From NCBI GenBank assembly GCA_030272155.1, contig CP126195.1, positions 5,377,001 through 5,441,000 on the forward strand: DNA of 64,000 nt, read 5' to 3'. Positions within the stretch are counted from its first letter, which is position 1, and every line of letters starts with the position of its first letter. Source of the DNA: Tetradesmus obliquus (lineage: Eukaryota > Chlorophyta > Chlorophyceae > Sphaeropleales > Scenedesmaceae). Positions 35,346 to 47,524 of the stretch are shown here, one piece after another. The translations under genes and the position numbers were made by a program. Below the pieces are notes generated by a model. It was given only the letters and a program-made list of their open reading frames with translations. It was not told the DNA's origin and made no database searches.

Positions 35346-35778
35346 TACTGGTTGAAGCAGTTTCAGCTGCATCCTGGTGCAGCTGTTGCTGCTGGGTGCT
35401 TTCAGGACTTGCAGCTGTGTCGCTGCTGCTGCTGTGATGCCTGATGGCCTGTTGGAAGCTGCTCCATGTCACCTGCAGTGATGAATGTGCAGAGTGGTTT
35501 GCATGGGTTCATAAGTTTCCAGCTGAATGCGATTGCTCAGTACAGCACATGTTTGATGCAGCAGCAAGTCAGGCTGCAGCAGCACAGCAGGGGAGGCACT
35601 TCAGCCCTACTGCTGTAGCAGCAGCTGCTGCATCACGATTCAGCCCACGCACCTGCTGGTTGCCCAAAGCAGCAGACCATAGCAAGCTTGATGCCGCTAG
35701 CACGGCTTGAGGTAGACGATCAGGCGCCGAGTGTGCTGCCTGCTGTAGCTGTGTCGCCGCAAGCCCTAGGCGCCTCAT
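25271..35778 (-). CDS. SUV3: SUV3-type DExH-box RNA helicase, mitochondrial
   Basis: An ATP-dependent RNA helicase of organellar RNA turnover, which partners an exoribonuclease in the degradosome. Exons: 35778-35653, 35472-34726, 33905-33655, 33003-32894, 32618-32479, 32155-32045, 31301-31144, 30498-30387, 30006-29932, 29341-29145, 27734-27467, 27211-27011, 26050-25271. All are in phase, giving 1091 residues. The N-terminus ([19 protein letters not shown]) looks like a mitochondrial presequence. Motifs: [20 protein letters not shown]; Walker A GPTNSGKT (about 412, created by splicing exons 4 and 5); [20 protein letters not shown] (about 492); [52 protein letters not shown]; and QISGRAGRR (motif VI). 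The C-terminal region has GLWLWLSYR followed by a long Ser/Asp-rich tail. The N-terminal Gln/Ala expansions are unusual. Confidence 0.95.
25668..25697. repeat. (CTG)10, sense CAG coding polyQ in SUV3 last exon
   Basis: A plus-strand CTG run. In the gene direction it encodes about 10 Gln in the C-terminal tail. Confidence 0.8.
26054..26137. repeat. (CAG)n abutting the SUV3 last-exon acceptor
   Basis: About 80 bp of CAG. In the gene direction it is (CTG)n ending in the CTTGCAG acceptor of exon 13 (first base 26050). Confidence 0.9.
26380..26960 (-). repeat. Copies of SUV3 exon 12 3' edge plus donor
   Basis: The exon end ([12 protein letters not shown], true end 27011) recurs at about 26770-26830, 26523-26600 and 26390-26445. 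Each keeps a CACAAG or TGCACAAG|GTG donor. Shorter copies of the last 20 or so bases lie near 26910-26945 and 26668-26690. Confidence 0.9.
27795..28095 (-). repeat. Copies of SUV3 exon 11 5' part
   Basis: Exon 11 starts at 27734 with [16 protein letters not shown]. About 150 bases of it ([15 protein letters not shown] onward) are repeated at 27970-27820 and its first 35 bases again at 28090-28050, both upstream in the intron with CTGCAGCAT acceptors. Confidence 0.9.
28350..28395 (-). repeat. Copy of SUV3 exon 10 3' edge plus donor
   Basis: A copy of the Gly-Arg-Ala-Gly-Arg-Arg codons ending CGCAACAG|GTGCGG lies directly beyond the minisatellite. It links the minisatellite array to the helicase exon end. 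Confidence 0.8.
28396..28790 (-). repeat. 22-bp minisatellite, about 18 copies, exon-derived
   Basis: A near-perfect head-to-tail array with core CACGAGTGACACCTGCACC (plus strand) in a 22-bp period. On the minus strand the core GGTGTCACTCGT matches the SUV3 exon 10 codons for Pro-Val-Ser-Leu-Val (CCGGTGTCACTCGTCAAA at about 29192-29175). Only four units carry an obvious substitution. Confidence 0.9.
28970..29045 (-). repeat. Copy of SUV3 exon 10 3' edge plus donor
   Basis: About 65 bases reading [20 protein letters not shown], then CAACAG|GTGGGT, duplicate the true exon end at 29145. There is one Lys-to-Glu change. Confidence 0.9.
29525..29615 (-). repeat. Copy of SUV3 exon 10 5' edge
   Basis: About 80 bases ([19 protein letters not shown] region) lie upstream of the true exon start 29341, with a CGCCAG acceptor and then a stop codon in the copy. 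Confidence 0.9.
30255..30300 (-). repeat. Copy of SUV3 exon 8 3' edge plus donor
   Basis: A reading like [12 protein letters not shown] followed by GTGGGG repeats the true end ([12 protein letters not shown], 30387). Confidence 0.8.
30565..30958 (-). repeat. Four copies of SUV3 exon 8 acceptor and 5' edge
   Basis: CAGCATGACGCC followed by [11 protein letters not shown] is repeated upstream of the true exon (30498). Copies start near 30620, 30745, 30848 and 30952. The acceptor AG is intact in three copies and becomes CAGTA in one. Confidence 0.9.
31440..31740 (-). repeat. Two copies of SUV3 exon 7 acceptor and 5' edge
   Basis: [18 protein letters not shown] codons with CTGCTGCAG acceptors recur at about 31525-31440 and 31735-31650, upstream of the true exon start 31301. 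(CAG)n-rich spacers lie between them. Confidence 0.9.
31798..31990 (-). repeat. Copies of SUV3 exon 6 3' edge plus donor
   Basis: The exon end ([19 protein letters not shown], true end 32045) recurs at 31985-31905 with Asp-to-Tyr in the DEIQ position. A more degenerate copy lies at 31855-31798. Confidence 0.85.
32157..32231. repeat. (CAG)24 abutting SUV3 exon 6 acceptor
   Basis: A pure CAG tract of about 72 bp. In the gene direction it is (CTG)n running directly into the CTGCAG acceptor of exon 6 (first base 32155). Confidence 0.92.
33055..33215 (-). repeat. Two copies of SUV3 exon 4 acceptor and 5' edge
   Basis: CAGGAGATCGAGGCGTATGC and following codons for Ala-Ala-Ala-Val-Ala-Thr-Leu recur at about 33105-33055 and 33205-33155, upstream of the true start 33003. 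Confidence 0.9.
33425..33605 (-). repeat. Two copies of SUV3 exon 3 3' edge plus donor
   Basis: The sequence coding for [12 protein letters not shown] with an AAGTGAG donor (true end 33655) recurs at about 33590-33550 and 33470-33425. Confidence 0.85.
33975..34165 (-). repeat. Two copies of SUV3 exon 3 acceptor and 5' edge
   Basis: [12 protein letters not shown] codons with ATGCAG or CCTGCAG acceptors lie at about 34155-34105 and 34030-33980, upstream of the true start 33905. Confidence 0.88.
34385..34655 (-). repeat. Three copies of SUV3 exon 2 3' edge plus donor
   Basis: The exon end (AQVPKA, then GTGAG, true end 34726) recurs near 34612-34650, 34497-34535 and 34392-34425. All keep the GTGAG donor. 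Confidence 0.85.
35030..35068. repeat. (CTG)n, sense CAG coding polyQ in SUV3 exon 2
   Basis: Encodes about 11 Gln in the N-terminal region. Further Gln and Ala runs lie at 35195-35222 and 35308-35342. Confidence 0.85.
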
Positions 35779-36860
35779 GGTGTCCGCTCGGCGTGCTTAA
35801 AAATGTTACAACCATAACCCTTTCAGCAAAAACGGTATGACATCACCAGCAGCTTCGTGAGACGAGCAGTTTGACAGCTGCACTGTGCAGCCTGCACACT
35901 ACAGGCACGTCTGCTCAGGAACACCCATCAGAACTATCTGATAATAGCAGCAGCAAGCAATACGTTGTTTGCTTGATGTCACAGGCGGGGTCACTGACGA
36001 TCGTGTCACTGCGGATCACTTCAGGTCCCAGCCCAAACGGCCCCTAGTGGCTTGGCTGCGAAAAGGCACAGCACCCGCCTCGCTACTCAGCTGTAGCTGC
36101 GATTCTTACTCTATCACACTTACTTCAGTACGCGCAGCTCAGCACAGGCATGCGCCCTGCTCTCAGCACCCCCACATGTACAGTACTTTGTACTTGAGCA
36201 CAGGTTGCTGGGTTAGCACACAGCATACAATGGCCCTGTGGCTTTTAAATGGCTGCACTAGCTGTTATAATGCAACTAAGTCAGCGCACAGGTGCATGTC
36301 TTGTAGTGATGATTAGCTTAGGACTTGGTAGCCATGGGCATGCACAGGACACTTCAAGTTTTGTCACCCACGCATCACATCATAACTGCAACCACCACTG
36401 TGTTGAGTTGCACAGTTCGACAAAGTATATATAGTTGCTGTGTTCTGTCCGTTGGAACTGCTCAGTAGCACATACAAAGCTACAGGACTGCAGGGAACAG
36501 CTGCAGCTGCACATCTCCAGAGGAGATTGACATGAGCTGCTCACTTCTTTGACAAGCTTAGGAGTTAGCAACGCACTCTTCAATCTATTGAGCGGCAGAA
36601 TTATACGATCGCACGTGCACTGCAAGGCATGCTGTGATACGAGCCGGCGTGCGTGACACACTGCCCATGCCTGCTCTGCCTGCAGCAGTACCTGTACCTT
36701 CTAAGCTCGCACCTTCAGCTGACTTATACCCCTGTTTGTTTGTAACTATATATAGGTCACTTGATCAAGTGCGATTGGTCTGTCCTGCCCGCCCGCCACA
36801 TAGGGCGGGAAGACGCGGGAGGTCTCCTGGCACGCGCTGCATGGCTTCGACGTAGTAGCA
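35779..36860. promoter_or_regulatory. Divergent promoter region (SUV3 / TBL-1)
   Basis: About 1.1 kb between divergent start codons with no supportable gene. It is AT-richer than its surroundings around 36360-36430 and contains the TATA-like element listed separately. Confidence 0.45.
36746..36756 (+). promoter_or_regulatory. TATA-like box upstream of TBL-1
   Basis: CTATATATAGG lies about 105 bases before the TBL-1 ATG at 36861. A second TATATATAG lies near 36425-36433. No transcription start data are available. Confidence 0.4.
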
Positions 36861-40614
<3,754 letters not shown>

Positions 40615-40920
40615 TGTTCCAGCCAAACCCCTATGCTTCAGCAACTTTTTGTGTGTATATGTTGATGTTGCCCTGTAGAAAATTGTGTTGGATGTAGGAT
40701 GCTGTCAGTGCTTGATGGACCACCTGCAGCAGTCAACCCGCCATACAACATCAGGAGGCAGTGCCCTGATGTTGGCACTGCTACAGCACATCCTGGCTCT
40801 CAGAGTAGTACAAACTCTCTGTTTCCAAATCCATGGTTTTGCTGATGACACTAGCCCTGTTATCAGGTTTTTATACAACGTGAAGTGTAACATGATGACA
40901 AGGTATGGCTTACAAGAAGA

Positions 40921-40921
40921 C

Positions 40922-40962
<41 letters not shown>
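40921..40962. repeat. (TTA/ATT)14 microsatellite
   Basis: A perfect ATT run in the convergent 3' intergenic region. It is unlike the CAG/CTG repeats of the rest of the window. Confidence 0.92.
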
Positions 40963-40964
<2 letters not shown>

Positions 40965-41308
40965 GTGACGTGTAACATAACGTAGCAAATGAGTCTCGTC
41001 TTGACAACTGTTCTTCGCATGCCACATGCTGCTGCTGAAATGCCCCGGCAGCATGTCAACTGCCTCCGCATGTAAGATGCTGGCTGCGGTGCCAGGCCCT
41101 GACATGGGTCCCATTGTCAAAGGCAGTCATTAACATCATGTTACCATGTTACCATGTAATAATGAGCCGACAGCTTGATGCGTGTTTTGAATCAATCGGA
41201 TGCGTAAATGCTGCTAGATGTGCAAAAACATCTGCCAAACTAGACTGCAATGACTGCGCTGTGGGCCACCTGCAGCGCTGCTAGTTGTCGCTGCTGCTGC
41301 AGCTGTAC

Positions 41309-41309
<1 letters not shown>

Positions 41310-41386
<77 letters not shown>
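41310..41386. repeat. (CTG)25, sense CAG directly after the stop of the FucT-like gene
   Basis: In the direction of the 41387-42613 gene, the TGA stop is followed immediately by about 25 CAG units, so the tract is in the 3' UTR. Confidence 0.92.
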
Positions 41387-41387
<1 letters not shown>

Positions 41388-41858
41388 CACCCGGAGCACA
41401 TTGCACTGTGTGGATCCGCCTGGCAGCTCTGCACGCAGTGCCGCACATCTAGCGTGCAGCTCCTGCCACCACTCAAAAACCAAGCAGTCGTGCTAAACCC
41501 CGAAGGACTTAGCATAACACACTGAGCCCTAGCCAGCAGTGCAATGTCAACAAACACCGAGTATCTTTCCTGCAAAGTCGAGTTTTTTGCTACACCAAAA
41601 TGCACCGCATCAAAGCTGCTGGTTGTAACACCTGCCAGCCGCCCATGCTGCACAAAGCGACGCAGCTCGTTATTGTCTGTTAGTAACAGCAGCGGCGTGT
41701 TATTCGTGTCAATGCCGGCTGTGCCTGCTAGCCAGACACCGCATGTCACTGCGCTCATGAGTGTGGTTAGCTTGGAAGTGTCAAAGCGGTAGCTCATCTC
41801 TTCAGGCTCGCCTGCTTGGCCGCCTAGCCGCAGGTGCAGCGCTGCATAACTGCCATTC

Positions 41859-41893
<35 letters not shown>

Positions 41894-42613
41894 AGCTGCT
41901 GCTGCTGGTGCTGCTTCTGCTGCTGCTGGTGCTGCTGCAGCAGCAGCTGTTTCTGCTGCTGTGCTGCTGCCTCCATACAGCTTCGCCAGCTGTGCATCTG
42001 CCTGCCTGCGCACTTCATCTGATGCCTGGAACAGAAACTGGAAGACGCAAACACTATCCATTGAGCTTGCCACATCTGGGCAGCCTTTGCAAGTTGCATT
42101 TGGGTGCTCATTTGAACGCATCACCAGGAATCGCTTGTCTGATGCAAAGCCTCCGTTGGTTACCAGCTGCCGCTCCTGAATCAGCTGCTGCCGCTTGCGG
42201 CTAACTCCCCACACGTGGATGTCGACGTCTGCTGATGCAGTATCCAAGTCTAGCTGCTCTGCTGGCGTTCCTGCAAGCGTCCAATCGATGCCTCTAGAGG
42301 GCTTGAAGAAATAGCTAAGGTCCACTTCAGGTGCTGTCCATGTGAGCAGCAGCACTCTGCCTGTGGCCGCTGCCACGCGTACTGCATACAGCATGCCCCG
42401 CACACGATCGCCTAATCCGTTTTTGGTTTCAACTTGCTGCGCGGCCACGAGGTAGCGTGCATCCGGAGACCCTCGCTGCTGCCGATGGAACTTTTCATAT
42501 TCTTCGAGCCACGGTGGACATTGGCTGAAGTCAAAAGCCAAGCTTTGTACTGTGAGACCTGTTGCCAGCGTCAACAGCAGCAAGAGCGAAGGCTGGCTGT
42601 TTTGGCGCCTCAT
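41387..42613 (-). CDS. Fucosyltransferase-like secreted/Golgi glycosyltransferase, intronless
   Basis: A 408-residue single-exon frame; the only in-frame ATG upstream of the conserved part is at 42613. The N-terminus MRRQNSQPSLLLLLTLATGLTVQS is a signal peptide or short anchor. A GDP-fucose-binding-like block is visible: KNGLGDRVRGMLYAVRVAAA (about 70), with a GRVLLLTW strand. Later come ALHLRLGG, LLLLTDNNELRRF and VFVDIALLARAQCVMLSPSGFS, which correspond to the O-/alpha-fucosyltransferase-like fold. N-glycosylation sequons are present (NGS, NAT). A polyA/PAAAE insert lies at about 235-262. The exact acceptor and linkage are unknown. It is the only complete carbohydrate gene here without introns. 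Confidence 0.75.
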
Positions 42614-43475
42614 CTGTACCGCATCAATGCTGTCGAACACGCCTGAAACGATGCATAGAAGATACAAATTGACGTATATTGTTGGTTTTAAAGTGTCTGG
42701 ACGTGTTCATTTTCGACAACTTGGTTGTCACCCCGCCCTGCCAGCTGGCAGGTGTCCCTTCTCCTTCTGCGTTAGAGAAATCACGCTGCATCGCTGCCAA
42801 GAATCGTTCCAAAAGCGACGAAACTATTGATCAGTCACATAACAACAACATCTTTAGGTGGAGCGCTGCTTGCAATCCTGCAGCGTGCGAGAGCAGATTT
42901 GCTGTGCTGCAGCCGCAGCAGTGGAGCCCGTGCCTCGGCGCAAATTGCCTGCAACATTGCTAGCCCCTCGCCAGCGCTCTGACCACAAGTGCTTGCAGCA
43001 ACGCAAAACTCGTGTGCGCTAGTATTGCCAATGTTTATGCCAGCTCAGCCTGACCACCACCTCAAATAATCACCAACATGTGAGGTGTCACACACCTCCT
43101 TGTGCCTGACCAGCTGCTCAACGCATCATCAATCATGCACCCTAGCTGTTCACTAGCTCTGTCAGCATGCGCAGAAAGCAACGATGTGAGTGGACCGCTG
43201 CCAGACGGCAACCTTGCTTGGGGCAGCACATGAACTTGCTGCAACACCACTTACAAAACATAGCCTTGATGGGTAACATGCATGATATATGATGATGTTG
43301 AAAACATAGCCTGCCAGCTGACAGCACCATACGCGTGGCGCTGCCGCACGCATGGTGCGCACCAGGCTGACTAATTTGCGCATGCGCATGTAATCAAGCC
43401 GCGACCTGCGCTCTGCCGGCAGAACCAGCACACAATATCAAACACACACCTACAACTACACCTACATTCATGCAG
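42614..43475. other. Intergenic; no separate gene seen
   Basis: Contains the upstream region of the fucosyltransferase-like gene and the 3' end of the sulfotransferase/GT77 gene. A minus-strand segment at 43420-43320 (RRSRLDYMRMRKLVSLVRTM) has an acceptor-like start, but in the phase offered by the preceding exon it stops almost at once, so I do not count it as an exon. Confidence 0.4.
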
Positions 43476-44480
43476 CTACCTGCGCGTTGCTGCTGCCTGG
43501 CGTACCAGCTTCTGCTGTGTATACGCCAGCTCCTCCTCCCACGCAGCACCCAACTGCTCAGCTAGCTGCAAATACCCAACCTTCTGCAGCAGCTGCAACG
43601 TGGCTTGCTTGTGGGGCTCGTAAAACTGCACTAGCTGCTCGAATAGCCACGCAGGCATGGGCTGATCATCCGGATAGCTGCGCTCGTGGATCTTTACGAA
43701 ATCGATTCTGCGGTTGATTTCGGCGGGATCGAGGCCCAGCCAGCCGACGAGGTGCTCCAGGTGCTGCTTCGGGGCGAGGCTGAAGGCTCGGCTGGACCAG
43801 ATTAGGGTTTGCTCGGGTTCGAAGTGGTCGAACCAGCGCTGCAGGTGGAGGTCGTACAGGCCCTTGTAGAGGTCGTACTCATTGATGTCCCTGCAGGGCC
43901 GGTGCAGCGGCGGCGGCGACAGCAGCAGAAGCGGTGGCGGCAAGAGCAGACGGTCCAAGATTTGCTCAGCATCAGGCAAAACCCCGCTTTGAAGCGCAAA
44001 AGCCGGCAAGACTCAAGGGTGGCAGCAGCAGGGCGCACAGTCGGCCTACAGGCTGGCTGCTTCAAGCTTGCAACAGTGGATGTTCCTCTGTAAGCGAAGC
44101 CTCTGCCAGTTGATTGGATGCCCAGCAAGTGACGCTAAGGCATCGCAGGCAGGGATTCAGCCTTGCTCTCACCGTGACACTGGCAGTCCAAACAGGCAGT
44201 TGGCCAGCTGTGTGTAAGCTGGCACAGGCGAGTGCCTGCTGATGCGGGCGCTGCATTTGTTGAGCGTGCTCATCTGCCTGCAAGCCGGCACAGCAGTTCC
44301 ATACAAAGCGGGAAGCGAGGACAGGCTGGTCAATGCTGTGCCGAACTTGACTGTGCATGATCTGTTCTGGTGACCCAAACAGATCACATTCAGTGCCACC
44401 ATGCTTGCTGAACTGTCCTGCAGCTTCTGTGGACTGCATTTTACTGCATGCTACATGTAAACAACCAGTCTCTTACTAGA

Positions 44481-44512
<32 letters not shown>

Positions 44513-47456
44513 ACGCACCTCTCCACCTCTGACGCGATGTAGTCCGCCCAGCCGCTGCTGTAGTTGCCCGGGGCCACCTCGTCCAGCAGCGCTTGGCCCT
44601 GGATGCGCATGTTGAAGTGGCTGATCACACGGGACACCGGCTCACGCAGCAATACAAGATAGCGCGCCTGCAGGCATGTTTGCGAGGGCAGCAGAATGAG
44701 GCAACTTGAATTGCTTGATCACGCAAGACACAGGCTCACGCAGCAACACCAGATAGCGTGCCTGCAGGCGATTGTGAAGGGGCAAGGCAGCAGGCTTGTG
44801 AGGCTAGTGTTTGCAGGAAGTGTGTGTGGATGCACATGTTCAGGTGGCTGGTGACGCGAGACACAAGCGCACGCAGCAGTGCCAAGTACCGCGCCTGCAG
44901 GCAACAATCGGGAGCCGCCACTTACCTGCGGCAGCAGCTCCTTCAGTTGTGTAACAGCCAGCGCTGTGTGGAGGTACGCAGGTGTGGCCTCAAACCGGAC
45001 CAAAGCAGGGCAAGCAGGAGCACTGGAACTGGCTCCATCATCACTACTGGTGGCTGCTGTACTGCTTGCAGGCCCTGTGGAGCTTGCCTCTGCTGCAACC
45101 GGGATGCTGCTGCTGTCACTGTTGCTGGTGGCTGTGCTTCTTGCAGCCCCTGAGGGGCTGGCCTCTTCGGCAATAGGGGTGGTGCTGTCACTGATGCTGC
45201 TGCTGCTATCCAAAACTGCTGCTGGCCTGGCAGCTTTTGTGGCAGCTTCAGAGCTGGCTGTGCTGCTTGAGGCATCTGCAGGAGTGCCAGCAGCTGCATC
45301 AACAGATGCTGTGGCAGCTGCATTGGCTGCAGCAGAGGCTTCATAGATTGATGGGGATGCGTCTATAGGAGCACTGCTGCTGCTGCTGTCAGCATGGGCA
45401 GCAACTGCAGCAGCATCTGCAACTGCACTGTAATCAGCCACACCAACTACAGCTGCACCTACACCTGTACTAGCTGCTACTGGTGCTCCACTGCTGCTGC
45501 CAGAAACAGCAACAGCATGTTCAGAGGCACCTGCCGCCACTGCCTGCTCGCTGCTTTCATGTAGAAGTGTGCGGGCCTCAACCACTGGTGCAGGCCCCAG
45601 CACTGCATTGCTGCCACTATCAGTGCCGCCAGGGACGGCCACACTGCTGCTGCCATCGTCTGTAGGAGGTGCAGATAATGCTGTAGTGTGTTCACCGCTG
45701 CTGCCTTCTGCACTTTCAGCAGGCAGGTTATGCTGTGCAAAACCACTGGCAGCAACCTGGCTGTTGCTGCTGCTGCTGCTGCTGTCAGTGCTCCCGGCAG
45801 CCTCACTAGAAGGAGCAGCGTAGACAAGCTCTCCTGTGTTGCTGGTGCTGCTGCTTAGCAGCAGTGCATTGCCATCGTGCTGCTCAACACCTGCGGCAGC
45901 TGCACTGCTGCCGGCCACCTCACCAACCTCCTCTACACTGCCATGAGTTGCAGCAGAAGAAGCAGCAGCAGCAGCTGCTGCAGCAGCTGTAGGTTCACTC
46001 GTAGCAGCCGCACTATTGACACCACTTACTGCACCCTGCTGCTCATTTGCTGCGGCGCCATCGCCGCCGCTGCTGGTGCTGCTGCTGCTGCTGCTGCTGT
46101 CTGCCGCATCACTCAGCTCAGCGCTAGCCGCAGGCTGCTGCGGCAGCCCAAATGCAGCAGCTTCAAAGCTGCAGATGCCTGCCAGGGGGTCATCTGTTGC
46201 TGCGTTGATGCCCGGGAACTGCTTGAGGCGCTCAGGGATGAGGCTGATGTTGCTGTCAAAGATGTGCATCTCTTTCAGGAAGGAGCCGGCTAGCCGGGGG
46301 TGGAACCTGCATGCCACGTCAGCCGAAATAAATAACAATAACAAAGTGACACAATGCAGTGAGGCTATAGTTGCCGTCAAAGATGTACATCTCTGTGAGG
46401 AAGGAGCCCGCCAGCCGGGGGTGGAACCTGCATGCCATGACATGTCACAAGCAATAGCAACCAAAACTTACAACACAGTGATGTTCCGGTTTAGCAGTCA
46501 TCATGTACGATGACAGCATGTCATCTCATAGTACCAGACTTGTGCAATTTGGGGACAGTAACACCTGTAACAGAGAGAGCAATCGCATACTTCTCTTGCT
46601 CCGGAGTGGCTCTAAGACTCATGCACGCTCAAGTACATATGTGACAGCAATGACGTGTGCGTTATGTCTTTCAATTGTGTGGTCACACAGCTAGCTGCTT
46701 GATGCGCACCTCCTCTTCTCTTCCGGCAGCTTCCTGAACTCTGTCATGTACTGCTTGCTCGCCTCGCTGCCATTCAAAAAGTGTACCGCCTCGCTGTGCA
46801 CTGTGAACCCTGCAATCGTGCCGTTCAAATAATCGTACACAGCCGTCGTGCCGGCTTTGGGAGCCGCGATGATTAGCAGCTGAGGGGTGCAAGCCAAGGG
46901 GTTTAGGGGTGGGGGCGTGCCAATCCAGGGGGGTGGAAGCCAGAAGTCTGGGCTCCTAACAATGGGTTCTGGGGATGGTGATGGCAGCAGCCAGTCCCGG
47001 GTCTCTGCAAGCATTGCATACAGCAGCAATACGCAGGGAACAGTGGGCCAGAGGTGTCTGCCAGTGCTGCGAACCGGCTGACGAATGGCTCTGGGGATGG
47101 TGATGGCAGCAGCCAACTCCGGGTCTCTGCACGCATGCCATGAGGCAGCAATATGCGCCTGAGCTGCTTAGCCGCGCACCTTTCTTCCACAAGCCCATGC
47201 TTTTCATGAGCTGCTGCTTCATCTGCGGCGTCTTGAAGTTCTGCACGTCCCGGATCCTGCAGTGGCCCACCACTGCATTCTTCATTGTGGCATCATCACA
47301 GAAGCGCTGGTACTGCACGTGTGGCAGGAACAGCACGCGGAGCGGGTCCGGTGCTGTTGTAATCTGGCTGCCGATGACGACGCTGTCTTGTAGGCCTGAG
47401 GGCGCTGGCGTTGTGGAGTTGACAAGCAGATTGGCCTGCAGTGGTACGTCATGATT

Positions 47457-47524
<68 letters not shown>

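Larger units (their letters stand above)
40615..41386. other. Convergent 3' intergenic region; no gene seen
   Basis: Lies between the TBL-1 stop and the stop of the intronless fucosyltransferase-like gene. It contains TGTAA at about 40887 (a possible poly(A) signal for TBL-1), the ATT microsatellite and a CTG tract. Confidence 0.5.

Noticed and set aside
41250..41525. Cys-rich plus-strand frame (possible metallothionein-like)
   Set aside because: The Cys run is the TGC frame of a CTG repeat in the 3' UTR of the opposite gene.
43320..43431. Possible extra terminal exon of the sulfotransferase gene (RRSRLDYMRMRK)
   Set aside because: In the phase available from the preceding exon the reading stops after about four residues, and the in-frame TAG at 43476 gives a normal end.
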